A stretch of 64,000 nucleotides of DNA from Alnus glutinosa. Taxonomy: Eukaryota > Streptophyta > Magnoliopsida > Fagales > Betulaceae. A model generated the notes under the pieces. It was not told where the DNA came from. It did no database searches and was given only the letters and a program-made list of their open reading frames with translations. The DNA lies in contig NC_084892.1 of assembly GCF_958979055.1 (NCBI RefSeq), positions 3,117,501 to 3,181,500 of the forward strand, in the 5' to 3' direction. Shown one piece after another: positions 1-13,528 of this stretch. The position numbers and the translations under genes were made by a program. Positions within the stretch are counted from its first letter, which is position 1, and each line of letters starts with the position of its first letter.

Positions 1-334
1 AAATATAAAAAAGAGTAAGGGAAAATTAAAACATAAGGAGGTACATTTAATTATAATTAATGCTGAAATAAAATCTTGCAAATATTGACAGAGATATTTG
101 AACGTAGATTATTTTGTTCGGACAAGTCGAATATTGCTTGCTTGGATTGTCTAAATACTTATTCAAACATATGGGGCTGAAACAGCCTCTCACATAAAGT
201 TGCCCATTGTGCATCATTACACAAGATCCTCATCTCTTTCTAATATACCTACTTCATAAGGCTGTGATTGAGTTGAGCTGAGCCAAGCATTGAATGTGTA
301 AGTTCAGTTTGTTTAATTTTTTCCGAACACAACC

Positions 335-851
335 TGTAACACCCCGGTCCCATATTGGGAAGAGATGAATAGTTCACATAGAGTTGGTAGTTTATAAAGA
401 TACTCATGGGTGCTAAGTCTCACATTGCCTAGTTACTAGGTGAAACTGGGTTTTATAAGTGATTCTAGGGAAAGCTTCAAATTGACTAGTCTTTTTGGGG
501 TGATAGCGCAGATGTGGCTAGCGCTTTTCCTTGAGTCGTTACAAATGGTATCAGAGCCAGGTTGTAACGCCAGGTCATGTGGTACTGGAGCACCGCATGA
601 CATGGCCCTGACGGGGACGTCAGGGGTTTAAGGGGGGGAGTTTGTAACACCCCGGTCCCATATTGGGAAGAGATGAATAGTTCACATAGAGTTGGTAGTT
701 TATAAAGATACTCATGGGTGCTAAGTCCCACATTGCCTAGTTACTAGGTGAAACTGGGCTTTATAAGTGATTCTAGGGAAAGCTTCAAATTGACTAGTCT
801 TTTTGGGGTGATAGCGCAGATGTGGCTAGCGCTTTTCCTTGGGTCGTTACA
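335..851 (+). mobile_element. Complete TRIM retrotransposon (miniature LTR element)
   Basis: Two near-identical 209-bp LTRs (335-543 and 643-851) begin TGTAACACC and end CGTTACA. The first is followed by the primer-binding site TGGTATCAGAGCCA (546-559), complementary to initiator tRNA-Met. A purine tract AAGGGGGGGAG sits just before the second LTR. A 5-bp target duplication caacc flanks the element (330-334 and 852-856). The interior is only about 100 bp and has no coding capacity, which defines a TRIM that depends on enzymes supplied in trans. Short ORFs over this region are incidental. Confidence 0.93.
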
Positions 852-1528
852 CAACCTAAGTTTGAAATTATCACCAAGATAGATAACATGTTTAATTTCT
901 GTTCATTTATTTTTCGAACGAACTCGAACTTATTCATGAATTACTTAATTAACTTATTCATTAATTCCATATATAAATTAAATGTTGTGATTGCTTCAAT
1001 TTTTTTTTTAATTCATACCAATAATTAGTTATTTAATTTTGGTTAAGATTTATTATTTGAGTAATTAGAAAAATTAAATCAAATCTAAGTTTATATGTTT
1101 ATCTTATAATATGTATGTACATTCATTACACGTACATACACATAAACTTACTCATATACACACACAAACACATGTATTTATATCTAGATTCGTACACATA
1201 AACTCACTTATATATACACAAAGACACATATATTTATATAGGATTCATAATGGTTTAGAACATTTTTGGGTTAAATACCTTTTTGCTCATGGGTTTTAAC
1301 AACTTTATTTTTTTCTCTCTTGGTTTCACTTTTGATCATAGATGATACCTTGCTTATGGGCATATACCCAAATAGTACGTCCGTTAATCTGTCGTCAAGA
1401 AAACTAACGGAATTACACGTCAAACCCATCAAAACTTGACACGAGTCATTAACCTTATTAAAAAATTAAAAAATAATGAAATATAAAAAACTTAAATGTA
1501 AAAATAAAAAATAACTAAAAAACTTATG
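852..1528. other. AT-rich spacer without a gene
   Basis: I see no coding exon here. At 1111-1240 there is low-complexity sequence with repeated cacatac/cacataaac words, which produces a spurious His/Thr-rich ORF. Confidence 0.6.
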
Positions 1529-2465
1529 TTCCGTTTGTTTCGATGTAAAATGTTTTACGCCATAAAATATTTTTAACAAAATCATTTTTTAGAAAAATTG
1601 ATTTTCCTAAAAATATTTTCCGGTGTTTGGCTCGTACGAAAAACTCACAAATGGCGGAAAAACGGAATTCGGCAACCGTCGTCGTCGGATTCTTGCCAAA
1701 TTTGCTGGAATCTGACCAGTATGGCTGAATTTTAGCAGACCAGATTCCGACCAGTATATGGCCGGAATTTGGTTTTACTGGCTGGAATCTTGTTTGTTGA
1801 AATATGGTGAAGTCGCCAGATTTTGACAGGAATTTCTTGATTCCAGCCAAACTTGCTGAAATTAGGGAAAAACGGTCAGAATCTGGCGACTTGCTATCGA
1901 ATTTCGGCAATCGGATACTAAAATTCAGGGATCTTTGGCGGTAGAGTTGAGTTACTAACAAACTCCAATACTCAGCGGTGGCGGATTCCCATAAAAGTGT
2001 GTGCAAAAATGAAGAATTTATATCCAGAAAATGATATACGATTTTCAAAAAATTAAAAAGGCTTTTGCGGTTAGACTAAAAATGATTTCGTTGACCATTA
2101 TTTTTGCCCCACCAAACATTGAAAATGGCGACAATTAAAAACGTACATCACCTCAACTGGACAGATCAGCTAGCACTTAGAAAGCATCATGCATACATGC
2201 CCACAACAAATGAAAGAAGAACAAATTAAAGAAAAATGGAGCTCAAGTTGTTGGTAGCACATTATGTCATGCTATGTATGTACATGACGTTATAAGTTTT
2301 GCTATAAGCTTTGTAATTAGTAGATTTCAAAGAATTTTGGGTGACGTTCATTGATTAGCTTATGACTTTTTGTTCCTTTAAAATACTTTTAACCTCTTGA
2401 CCAATGAACCTCACCAAGAATTCTTTCATTATTAAGAAATTATTTTACACCGAAACAAACGAAGC
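1529..2465. mobile_element. Candidate non-autonomous TIR element
   Basis: The left end (CCGTTTGTTTCGATGTAAAA) is matched in inverted orientation at 2444-2465 (TTTTACACCGAAACAAACGA), an imperfect TIR of about 22 bp. The left subterminal sequence, a run of AAAATATTTTCCG words ending at GTGTTTGGCTCGTACG, recurs at about 51,230-51,335, so it is a dispersed family. The interior carries repeated GAATCTGGCC/GGAATTC-like words. A 174-aa minus-strand ORF (1524-2048) lies inside but looks like translated repeat rather than a protein. I could not find a clear target duplication. Confidence 0.45.
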
Positions 2466-2511
2466 ATTAAATAATAATAATAAAAAAACTAACTCAAAAC
2501 GGCTAATACCG

Positions 2512-2823
2512 GCCTTGTTTGTTAAACCTTGTTACAATACAAGATAGTGCTTGGCACTATTCACTATACTTTTTCTCACTTTTTCATTTTTTCCAACAAC
2601 AATTCACATCAAAACATTCATATTTTTTTTCACTTTTTATATCACATCAATAATTTTTTTATTACTATTCAAATAAAAAATTCACTAAAATACAATTTTT
2701 TTTTTTTTTTTTCTCACTTTTTTATACAAATTCTTTTTACTTTATATCACATCATTATTTCTTATTAATTTTTAAATTAATAACCCCACTACTCTGTTCT
2801 GTACCTGTTTTTACCAAACAACC
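2512..2823. mobile_element. Candidate MITE with GTTTGGTAA-type termini
   Basis: The left end GGCCTTGTTTGTTAAACC is mirrored by GTTTTTACCAAACAACCCC on the right, an imperfect TIR of about 20 bp. The interior is AT-rich and non-coding. The target duplication is not resolved. It sits 550 bp upstream of the kinesin start codon. Confidence 0.45.
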
Positions 2824-3368
2824 CCACCGATTACCGAGTGAGAATTACCATTGTGGAATCCAACCCACGCCCTAGGACTTCAAGTTATTGTGTTTAAACT
2901 TTGAAAAGAGAAAAAGCATTTTAAACAAGTTATCCTAGGTAAACTCTTGTTTGTCATGGGTCGAGAAGTAGGTTGGGCCTGGGTCGAGTACTGGGCTGGG
3001 CTTCTATAAAACTCCAAAACGAGGCCAATTTCAAAATAATGGGCTTGTCGTAAACTTCACAACCCCAGTTTGCAACCCTATCGAAAACTACAATCTCTGA
3101 TTCATCACTATCTAGACCGTCAGATCCGCAATCCTCAAAGCCGAGCCGTCGATATATACCAAAAGCGAGAGCGGCCTGCAAAAAATTCAAATCTCAAACC
3201 CGTCCCGCTCTCTTCCCTAATTCGGAGCGTAAAAGAGAGAGAGAGAGTAGATAGCAAAAAAGCAAGAACACAGAGAGATAGCGAAGCATTTCGCACCACT
3301 GAGAACGAGATTAATCACTTTCAGTTGCCGATCTACTCTCGCTCTCTCTCTCTTGCCGCCGATCCACA

Positions 3369-6300
3369 ATGTCCGTTAGAGAGAAGGGCGTCAATGTTCA
3401 GGTCCTCCTCCGTTGCAGGTACTCAAATCTTCTCTAATACATACTAACACTTAGGGTTAAGTTTTTATTTTTCTTCTTTTCATTGTTTGATCGTTTTACG
3501 GATTTGGAATTACACCTTTGTAAAATGTCAATGATTCGTGATTTGTTTATACTATTTACTAATTTGAAATTACAGGCCGTTTAGCGAGGAAGAGTTGCGG
3601 AGCAATGCGCCGCAGGTTATTACGTGCAATGACTACAGTAGAGAAGTGGCTGTGTCACAAAACATTGCCGGGAAGCATCTTGATAGGGTTTTCACTTTCG
3701 ATAAGGTATTTAATTGAATCCAATTTCATTTTTTTTTTTTGGGGGGGGGGATCTATTTTGTTTGAATGAAGATTAAGCTAGTTTAATTTCCTAATGTATG
3801 TGTCGATGTCGGTTTTTGTGGGCCAATTAAGAAGTTCGTGGAAGTTTTGGGCGGGAGGGTATAATTGGACAAGGTAAATTTCACAAATGGGGAAGTTTTT
3901 GATACCTGTACTAAAGCTTAGGATTTAACCGGCGAGCTCCTAAACTGCCTCTATTTTTACTAAATGCCTTTTCTTGATAAGAGGGATTCTATTGGTATGC
4001 CTTTTGTGTATGGTTTTTCGAGTAGAATAGCTGATGAACTTTAATTAACCATCTCAGTTCTCCCAATGGTAGAATTTGGGTTTGTTGGGATCCGGCCTTA
4101 GTTTCAGTTTCCATGATTGAGGAGAATGAACGGGCAATTTTTTAGTTTGTTTGGGGAGGGATTTTTGGTTCTAAATTATGTTTTGGCATACAATTTAATC
4201 TAATGGAAGTGCTAGAGCAGGTTCAGTGGTGTTTTTTTCCCCCGTAAAAAGTAAATAGGGTAAATGAGTAAGTAGGACATAGTTGTTTCAAAAGAGTGCT
4301 GTAAATTGAAAGAAGTCGCCCATATACAGGAAAAAAATTCAACAACGTTGTCTTCAACTTTTTTTTGTTTTTGTTTTAAGAGCCTCGTTGCTGCTGTTTC
4401 GGTTACTCAGAGGGGTAGATGTTTAATTTTAATTTTTTGGTGGTAATATGTAGGTTTTTGGTCCTTCAGCTCAGCAAAAAGATCTTTATGAACAAGCAGT
4501 GATTCCCATAGTGAATGAAGTCCTAGAAGGCTTCAACTGTACCATATTTGCATATGGTCAAACTGGTACAGGGAAAACTTACACGATGGAAGGTGAATCC
4601 AAGAGGTCAAAGGTATAATATTAGTGTATTTCATCATTAGGTACATGTTGATGTTCGTGTATCTCTTCATGCATAAGTCATAAAATATGAGTGTTGATGT
4701 CACGTGACGTTATGACAGAGTGGGCCAAATGGAGAATTGCCTCCAGAAGCTGGAGTTATACCTAGGGCTGTTAAGCAGATCTTTGATACTCTTGAGAGCC
4801 AGAATGCAGAATATAGTGTTAAAGTCACATTCTTGGAACTCTACAATGAGGAGATCACTGATTTGCTTGCCCCTGATGAAATTTCAAGAGTTGCTTTGGA
4901 GGATAAGCAAAAAAAGCAGTTGCCTCTGATGGAGGATGGGAAAGGTGGAGTTCTTGTTAGAGGTCTGGAGGAGGAAATCGTGACAAGTGCTAGTGAGATT
5001 TTTTCTCTTCTTGAAAGAGGGTCTGCTAAACGTCGCACTGCAGAAACTTTACTAAACAAGCAGTCAAGGTACTTTTTAAAGTACTTTTCATGCTAATAGT
5101 TGAAGTCAAGCTTCCTTGTGTAATAACAATTTGTTTTTCATTTCAGTCGGTCACATTCTCTCTTTTCCATTACAATACATATCAAGGAAGCGACACCGGA
5201 AGGTGAAGAACTAATTAAATGTGGGAAGCTGAATCTGGTTGATTTAGCTGGCTCGGAAAATATATCTCGTTCTGGTGCTCGTGAGGTAGACACACTTTGT
5301 CTGGTGGCACAAGTTTATTTCTGCTTTTGAATTCACATTTGGGATTGCTCAATTAAATTTCAAGAATGCTAGTGTTGATTAATCTTTTATTTTATTTTAT
5401 TTTATTTAAATGATTAGGGCCGTGCAAGAGAAGCTGGAGAAATCAACAAAAGTCTACTGACTTTAGGGAGAGTCATCAATGCTCTCGTAGAGCATCTTGG
5501 ACATATTCCGTACAGGTTTGCACTTCTTCTTTCATTATTTATCTAATGTCTCCATTCTGTTTCTGATGAATGAATACGTTTTAAACTGGAATTTAGGGAT
5601 AGCAAGCTTACACGTTTACTTCGTGATTCACTGGGTGGAAGAACCAAGACGTGCATTATAGCCACAGTTTCGCCTGCTGTCCATTGTCTGGAGGAAACCT
5701 TAAGTACACTGGATTACGCACATAGGGCAAAGCATATAAAAAATAAGCCTGAGGTTAGTTAGTTTATGTTTATTTTTTTGATACAATAATTTTTGCCAAA
5801 TTGTGCTTTTTTAGTGGATGTCTTTCATATGCTCTCTATTCTAAGTTAAACATTTAGTTATTAACGTGGTGGAAAGAGTTATTGTTTCTACTAGTGTTTT
5901 GAACACATTTTTTTTCTTCTTCTATTTACCCATTACTGGGGTCTTATTTTATTGTGTTTTTTGTTTATTATTTAGAAGTAATCTCTTATTATTTTTCTTG
6001 AATGAAAAGTTTGATTTATCAATGGTGATGAATTCTTTTGTCTTACTTTTTCTGTTATTCTGTATGTTTTTTGGGCGGGGTCTTGGATTTGTCTTAACCT
6101 TTGTAGTCTGAGTAAATAGGGCATAACCTAGTATTAGCATGATTCGTTGCTTATAGGGAGTTTAGTATTGATTGCTGAGAGACTTTTAAAAAAGAAGAAG
6201 AAGGTATTAACGACTGAGAGTATTTGCTCTTAAGTTACTGTTGTAAAACTTAACGACCGAGTTGAGATATCTTATTGGACATTATGCGCTTTCTTTCAAA

Positions 6301-9300
6301 TTCTTGTTTTCTGATATTCACAAACTTGATGTCTTTATGGGGTTTGGTGAGCATGGGCTCGGGTTCAGTGCACATTGTTTCTTTTTTCTTTTGTCACATA
6401 GTGCTATACGTTGTTTTGATATCCATTTACAGATTACACGGTTTACACCTTCAGTAGTTTATTGCAGTTTTATACAAATTATAATAAATTATAATTATGT
6501 CTATAGGGAGTTCATTATTTGTTTTGGCTACTTTTAGGTTAACCAAAAAATGATGAAGTCAACTCTTATCAAGGATCTTTATGGTGAAATTGAACGCTTG
6601 AAGGCAGGTGAGAGACTTTGGATGTTTGAAGTTGGTGAAATTCTTATGTTTGTGGGCAATTAGTTGCACTATGTGAAATCTGTGGTTGTTATGCTTCCTG
6701 TTTTTCAACATTGTGAATTTATGCAGAGGTTTATGCTGCCCGTGAAAAAAATGGTGTCTATATTCCGAAGGAGCGATATTATCAAGAGGAGAGTGAAAAG
6801 AAGGTATGAAATTCTCCGCCAAATTTTCTTCTTTTCCTTAATGCTTCAACTTGTTTTTGTACCTTTTAACTGGCTTTCCTTTTTATAATTGACTTGTGAT
6901 ACCATTCTTTCGATATGATTTTCTTTTAATGCTGTTGTTGATATGGCGTCGAGGTTTGGTTAATTTCAACTTGTCTTATTCAGTTATTCCTAAGAAGTTT
7001 GTTTGTTGGAGTCATTATTTGACCCAAAATAAGTGCTGGATACATATAGACTGTTGAAGATGTTCACCTTGTGTTCTTCATTTTTTTCCTGAATTTCCCA
7101 ATGCTGATGTCTCTTTTATTCCCATTTATTTATGGTCTTTTCCTTGAGCTTAGGCTATGGCAGATCAGATTGAACAAATGGGGGTTATGCTAGAAAATCA
7201 TCAGAAGGTTTGCTTATGTGACACTCAGTTTTTACACAATATAAATTTGTTGGTTACTTATTTTTGTGATGTTTCAATTCACTGATCTCATACTCATATT
7301 ACAAACAGCAACTTGAGGATTTGCAAGATAAATATAATGTCCAAATTCGGCAATGCTCTGATTTGAGCAATAAACTTGACACCACTGAGGTCAGTTTTGG
7401 TTATTTGTTGCACATGCACATGCTTCTAGATTTTTGGGTGGATTTTAATTGTGATGGGGAAAAACCACAGAGAAACCTGAATCAAACCAGCAAATTGCTT
7501 GCTAACACCGAGGAAGAACTAAAGAAATGTCAGTATGCTCTGAAGGAGAAGAGTTTTATTATCTTTGAACAGAGAAAAGCAGGTATAGTCATATATCACT
7601 CTTTTTGAGGTTTTGATGCTATCCTGTGTATTCATATTCATATTGTTGATCAATCTGTGGAACAGAAAATGCACTGGCTCATCAAGCTTGTGTTTTACGA
7701 TCTGACTTGGAGAAAGCTCTCAAGGACAATGCTTCATTGTTTTCAAAAATTGGTATGCAGTCCACAAATTAGTTATAAGCTTTAAATTGTTTTGACTGGT
7801 CACTGAAACTGCTTACTATTATTCTTTCTTATGTGATACTATTTAGGAAGAGAAGACAAACTGAATGCTGATAACAGATTGGTGGTGAACAATTTCCAAG
7901 CCGAGCTTGCCCAGAAAGTTGGTTCTCTTGGCAACTTGGTGGCAACTTCCATGTCTGAGCAAAAAGAACACCTTCAGTGTGTTGAGAAACTTTGTCATTC
8001 TTTTACAGGCATACATGATAAGGTATTGAATGATACCTGCATCATTGTTATCATTAATTAATTGTTTCACCTGATTGATTCTGTTTTGATACTTTATGTT
8101 ACTTTCTTAGTACTGTATTTTTGGCTTATCAGACTACTGTGTTTCATTCATCTTTGATTTAGTCACCTTGTCCTTGCCTTTAGGCTGCCATGGATGTCAA
8201 GAAGATGCTCACTGCTTTGAGGGCTTTGTATATGTCTCATATTGAGGCCGTGCAAAATGTTGTGCGCTTGCACAAGGCAAGCTCTAATGCTGGACTAGAG
8301 GAAATTTCTTCTCTGGCTGCTTCTAATGCGCATTCTATTGAAGAAGTAGGTAGCAAGAGATTGAGTTTCCTTGTGTTTCATCCGCTATTGTTCCTCATGG
8401 ATGGTTATTTTTAATTTTTTATGGCTATTCCCCCCCCCCCCCCCCCCCCCTCCTTTTGTTGTTTTATGTAATTTTGTGTTGTTTATAAATCAGTTTCTAA
8501 CATCAGAGGCCGGTGAAGTGGCTTCCATATTCAATGAGCTTCAGAATATTCTATCGACCCAGCAGGGAGAAATGGCAGTTTTTGCAAGGGAACTGCGGCA
8601 GGTTTGTCCCTTGATATTTACATTATCCTGCTGTAAATTCTTTACCCCCTCCGTCCCACATGATTGTCCTCATTTGATTTGTGACCTTCTAAAAGGGGTT
8701 GCAACTCAATTAAAGGTATTTTCCGGCACTGTCCTTCCACTGTTTAACACAAAATCTGGAAAAAATGGAAGCTTGACTTGTCGATGAAAGGTTATTTAAG
8801 GAAATTGAAAAATGTGCTTTGAATTTTCAAGATGGACAACCAATTTTGGATGGACCAAAATGGATTTGTGACCTTCTAAAAGGGTTTGCAACTCAATTAA
8901 AGGTATTTTCCGGCACTGTCCTTCCACTGTTTAACACAAAATCTGGAAAAAATGGAAGCTTGACCTGTCGATGGAAGGTTATTTAAGGAAATTGAAAAAT
9001 ATGCTTTGAATTTTCAAGATGGACAACCAGTTTTGGATGGACCAAAATGAAAGGAGGACAATCTTAATAGGACGTAAATAATATTAGTTTTTCTACTCTT
9101 TGATAACAACTAGAGGTTTTCGCTGTCTAACTGCAAGAAACTTGGTAATTCAATTGGTTTGCATTTAAATCTTTGTTTGGGATTCTTTTTTTGTATAAGT
9201 TTTTACTGAAATCTTCTTAATTGATGTGCAAGTGTTTTTGTACAGTTTGATTAATGAACAAATTGGAAGCTGTTTGCTGTTTTATCATTCTTCCCTGTTT

Positions 9301-12300
9301 TCGTTTGAATTATTTTACTTATCTAATTTGAGATTCTCTTTTTTCTTTGTAATTGAAAAGAAATTTAATGTTAGTATTGAGCAAACGAGGGGCATTTCTG
9401 ATTACACTCAAGGACTTCTGGAAAATCTTATGGACGAATCAAAGAGGCTTGAAAATCATGCAATGCGAACAGATGAAATTCAAATGAGGAGCATTGCTGA
9501 GTTTCAGAAGGCTTATGAGGTAGTTAAAAAAAGATTTTACTGCACCATATTTTTTTTTTTTTGGGGGAAACATCACTTTTTTTTTTTTTGGGAATATTTG
9601 ACATGTTGAACTTTTCTTTCACAGGAGCAGTCAAAATCTGAAGCGGAAAAGCTTATTGCTGATGTAACCAATTTAGTCTCCAATCACATTCTTCGTCAAA
9701 AAGAGATGGTCTGTTGTGTGTGTGTGTGTGTGGGCATATTTTTATATTCTTGATTTCTCTGTTGGATATCTTTTTCAAAATTTGATTAATAGTTGAGCTG
9801 GCAGGTCGACACAAGGCTTGTTGATCTCAGAGAAAGTGCTACTGCAAACAAGACATTCTTGGATGGATATGTTTCATCAGTGGGGGGTATTACAACAGAC
9901 GCAAAAAGAAAATGGCAGGCATTTTCTACACAAGTGGAAAATGATGCCACAGATAATGCTGGTTATTCTGCTGCAAAACACTGTCGTATGGAAGTACTCC
10001 TACAGCAATGGTAAGTTTAGTTAATTGCCTTGTTTTAGCTTTTGATCAGTATTCTTTTACTTGTTCTTTGATCTTCGCTTTCTCCATTTTTTTTAGTGTA
10101 AATACTGCTGAATCGGCTTTCAAGCACTTGAAAAGGACGCATGAGACTGTGAATGAGATGGGCAATAAACATGTTTCAGCTATGGTGTCACTTATCAGGT
10201 TAGTGGTATTGGATTTTCTTGAATACCTCTTTTTCCCTTGATTGAATACAGATGGGATTATCAGAAAGAAAAATCCTTTCCTCCAGATTTACTACTTATG
10301 GTGATTATGCCTAATGTTTATTTGGCCAACTATTTCTAAATAGAGCTAGTGGTCGCATCATTGTTGTGACCAAAAATAATGTCTGCATCTTTATTGTGTT
10401 CTTTTGACATTATAACCTTCAGCAATCTCATTTTCTACTTTATTAATTTAATTTCAAATGCTTCTATGCAGGAATGTTTGTGATAGCAATGACCAGCATG
10501 ATGTTGAGATTAGTTCTGCACGGGTTGCAGCTGAGCAAGATGTGTCAAAGAATAGTGAGGATGTTCTTCAGCATGTTGACAGTGAGTATTATGCTATAAA
10601 ATCTTAATTTTGACACTTCTGGTCCTACATTTATGCACTTTGAGGGTCATTTGAATCAGTCTTGTTTTATATGAAAATTGCAACTCATAGGATGTGTTAT
10701 TAAATCACATGACTAAACTTGGAAGACTGATATTGAACAAAAGTCTTTCCACTATTAACATGAGCAGTGCTATCCGGCCCCCTCCCCTCGCACTATCATT
10801 CGACCAACGCGGCATTTCTTTTGAAAAAAAATTATATATATATGAGTACAAGTGCAGCACTTCAGCTTTTTAGTCAATAAATTATGCATGGGTTGGATGA
10901 AAGTCTGATGGGAGGGGACCGGATAGCACTGCTCCTATTAATATAGTTTGCATTGGTTGAGAAAAGTGGATAATTTGAATGAATCGCACCTTTTTTTGTG
11001 TTATGAATCTTATGATAATGCTAAGCTAATTTATGTACTGCAATTTATGGATGATGTGCTGTTCTATACAATTTTTTTTTTGGTTATTATGGTTCTCTAA
11101 CTGCTAGCTGTTCATACTTGTTGGGAACCTATGAGATCTTGATGTTAAAATGTATTACCTCCCCGAGATCAGGGATAATTTCAATTTACCTCATCTTTTA
11201 GAAATTGTCACTAAACCTATGGGTGGTTTGGAAAAAAATGAAATCATCATATTTTCCATCCCAATTGACAGATTTTGCATGTGTCACATGAAACACAAAA
11301 GTTAGCCCCCTTAAAATGAGCAAAAACAAAGATGTTATATTGAGCCGTTGAGGGCCAGGTAAGGTTATTTTGTGTTTTAAACAATACGTGTATCTTGTCA
11401 GAGAATTAATTGTTTGGACAAAGAATTTGTCAATTTTGTTTTACTCCAAAGTAAGGAAAGGTTTAGCAGCTGTTTTCAGAAAACAAGCAGGTAATTTGGG
11501 ATTGAAATATGTAAATTTGAGTAGTGATGAAATTGATAAACCCGGCTTTGGTCTAAGATATACTGGAGCTTCAACTTTATTTTTTTTTTTCAAATATGTG
11601 ATGTCTCTGTTTTATGTTAGATTTGACCTATATTTGAATTGGGTTGGTAATTCGCATGCAGATTTTCGTTTGATTAAAGACGAATGATTATCGTTTGCTG
11701 ATATGTAGTCGTTATTGCTGTTATTTTGCCTTCTTAAGACTAGGAATGTGATGTTTTCCTCGTGGACTTTGCTACAGGTGTTTCTGAGCAGGAGCGAGGA
11801 CATATATCTGGAATCTTGGAGACTGTGAAAGCCCATGCAACTAGTCTTGAAATTTTCAGGGAGGATCACTCTGGCCAAGCAGCATCTATTGAAGAGAATG
11901 CACAGGAAACCTTCCGAGAGCAGTATATGGTAGGTTGATTTAACATTTCTTATTATGCTGGGGATGTTATGTTGAATTGTCTTTCTGCTTTAGTTTTTGC
12001 TGGGAGTGTCTCGCAAGTCACAAACTGAGGCTGACACGTACGTTTTTTTTTTGTTGTGGGAAAGGGGGTGGGGACAACAAATATACATGTTTGTTTCTAT
12101 AATTCAGTCTTTGATGTGTTTTGGACCCATCTACAAATGATTCAGACAATTATGGACAAAACTTACTAATTTTATTTTAACTAAACAAGGATGTTTTTGA
12201 GACACCTGTTTTTTTTTTGAAAATGAAAGGCTTGTCTGTCCTATTAGGGCGGTCATACTGTATCATTTTTTTTAGCCGTTGGCATTTACTTAGTTGCCTT

Positions 12301-12869
12301 TAATGATGTTATCGTTTCACAATCTCTTTTAGATAAGATTTTATTGAAGAATACATGCACTTCACCTAGTAGATTACAGAAATTAACTCGTGTAGCTGAT
12401 GTCAAGTAGTGAATAATGCTTTATTCGGTTGAGTTTATCCTTTCACCTATTTAAGATGTTAAAGGTAAATGTATTGCAATATATGTGGTGAATGTGTATT
12501 CAAAGCATTTTTGAGGTGCTTTTATGCTTTGTTTATCACTTCTTGAACAACCATTGAAAGCAACATAAAAGTGGTCAATCTGTTCACTTTTCTACCAATT
12601 CGTGATCTGTGCAAGTTGGTTCTTTGCCTCTACAAGATATAGTCCTTACACGTCTTCAAAATAATGTGCAGGATTATGAGCCTAGTGGCGCAACGCCAAT
12701 AAGATGTGAGCCGGACGTTCCGAGTAACGGGACCATTGAGTCACTTCGAGCCATGCCGATGGAAGCCCTTGCCGAGGAATTCCGGGAAAACAATTCATAT
12801 GAATCATTTGACGGGAAGGAATTGAGACCTTCGCTTATACCACGCTCACCCCTCATCCAGCTGAACTAA
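3369..12869 (+). CDS. KIN5: Kinesin-5 (BimC/Eg5-type) mitotic motor, 23 exons
   Basis: Plus-end-directed homotetrameric kinesin that crosslinks and slides antiparallel microtubules in the spindle and phragmoplast. Coding exons: 3369-3418, 3576-3705, 4454-4612, 4719-5068, 5147-5285, 5418-5515, 5597-5753, 6538-6607, 6727-6803, 7154-7207, 7309-7389, 7471-7582, 7666-7752, 7847-8022, 8184-8345, 8494-8601, 9361-9519, 9625-9708, 9805-10010, 10097-10198, 10472-10581, 11778-11929, 12672-12869. All introns are GT-AG, and the 3021 nt give 1006 aa plus stop, normal for plant kinesin-5. The N-terminal motor has the P-loop GQTGTGKT (about 95-102), switch I SSRSH (about 229-233) and switch [10 protein letters not shown] (about 260-267). 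A coiled-coil stalk follows. The tail contains GATPIR, resembling the CDK-site BimC region. The start was chosen because [16 protein letters not shown] leads straight into the motor. No disabling mutation is seen. Confidence 0.95.
8430..8450. repeat. Poly-C run of 21 in kinesin intron 15
   Basis: An uninterrupted run of 21 cytosines between exons 15 and 16. Its length is likely to be unstable and difficult to sequence. Confidence 0.95.
8645..9074. mobile_element. Stowaway-like MITE with internal tandem duplication, kinesin intron 16
   Basis: The left end CCCCTCCGTCCCACATGATTG resembles the CTCCCTCCGTCCC terminus of Stowaway/Mariner MITEs, and GAGGACAATCTTAATAGGAC on the right is a decayed mirror. 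Inside, a unit of about 186 bp occurs twice in tandem with very few differences (about 8679-8864 and 8865-9051), each starting at gatttgtgaccttctaaaag. The duplication looks recent compared with the decayed termini. Confidence 0.6.
10762..10934. mobile_element. MULE-type MITE in kinesin intron 21
   Basis: The terminal inverted repeats GAGCAGTGCTATCCGG and CCGGATAGCACTGCTC extend with small mismatches through GCCCCCTCCC/GGGAGGGGA. A 10-bp flanking duplication, ctattaacat (10752-10761) and ctattaatat (10935-10944), has one mismatch and suits a Mutator-like MITE. The element is 173 bp and non-coding. Confidence 0.82.
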
Positions 12870-13528
12870 AAATGTTGCGTTCTTGGCTCATTTACATGCA
12901 TAATGGAATGATATATGTATTTGTGTTATTCATGTACACTTATTCTTGCTGTAGCCTGTATGAGATATGTAAGAATGCAGCAGAGGTAGTTGGAGGGTGT
13001 AATGTTCATGTCCAATACAGATAATGAGTTAAAAATCCTGTCTTGGGATTTAGCAACCTGTAGCGTGATAAAGGAATGTATATTGATGCAAAGATATACA
13101 CGATTAAAATTTATTTCTGGCAACTGTTTCCGCCATTTGCTGTGTATTGGTAGATCTTTTTTGATAGTGGAAGATGAAACTTTGTTTTGCAGTTATTTTC
13201 CTTTCTCCTCTTTAAAGGCCACAACTCTATTCAAATTACAGTTCTAATGGGCAGGAATTTCTTCTAATCGGCCCTATAAATTTGCCATTTCTTTTCGTGT
13301 GTGAAAAGTACATGATTTTTTAGTTGTTCTATTAAAAACACATGTATTTCTCATCTACTTAAGAAACACATGACAATTTTATAAATTTGTTTAGAAGAAT
13401 CTCCTTTAACCTAGTTTGAAGGAAATTTATCCTTCCTTATTGAGGTACTTAAATTGATTAAACATTTTGAGTTGCGATTCTCATTTGCACATTCTTTACT
13501 GAAATTATATGTAAGAATAAAAAAAATA

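Noticed and set aside
440..731. Short ORFs over the TRIM element on both strands
   Set aside because: They run across LTR, PBS and interior. TRIMs do not code for proteins, and neither peptide resembles a family.
335..851. Possible Cassandra-type TRIM with a 5S rRNA-like LTR
   Set aside because: The LTR has no convincing 5S internal promoter (A box/C box) arrangement.
1111..1299. His/Thr-rich 62-aa ORF
   Set aside because: Low-complexity translation of cacatac/cacaaac repeats.
1524..2048. 174-aa minus-strand ORF
   Set aside because: It lies within a repeated TIR element and translates repeated GAATCTGG-type words. There is no recognisable domain.
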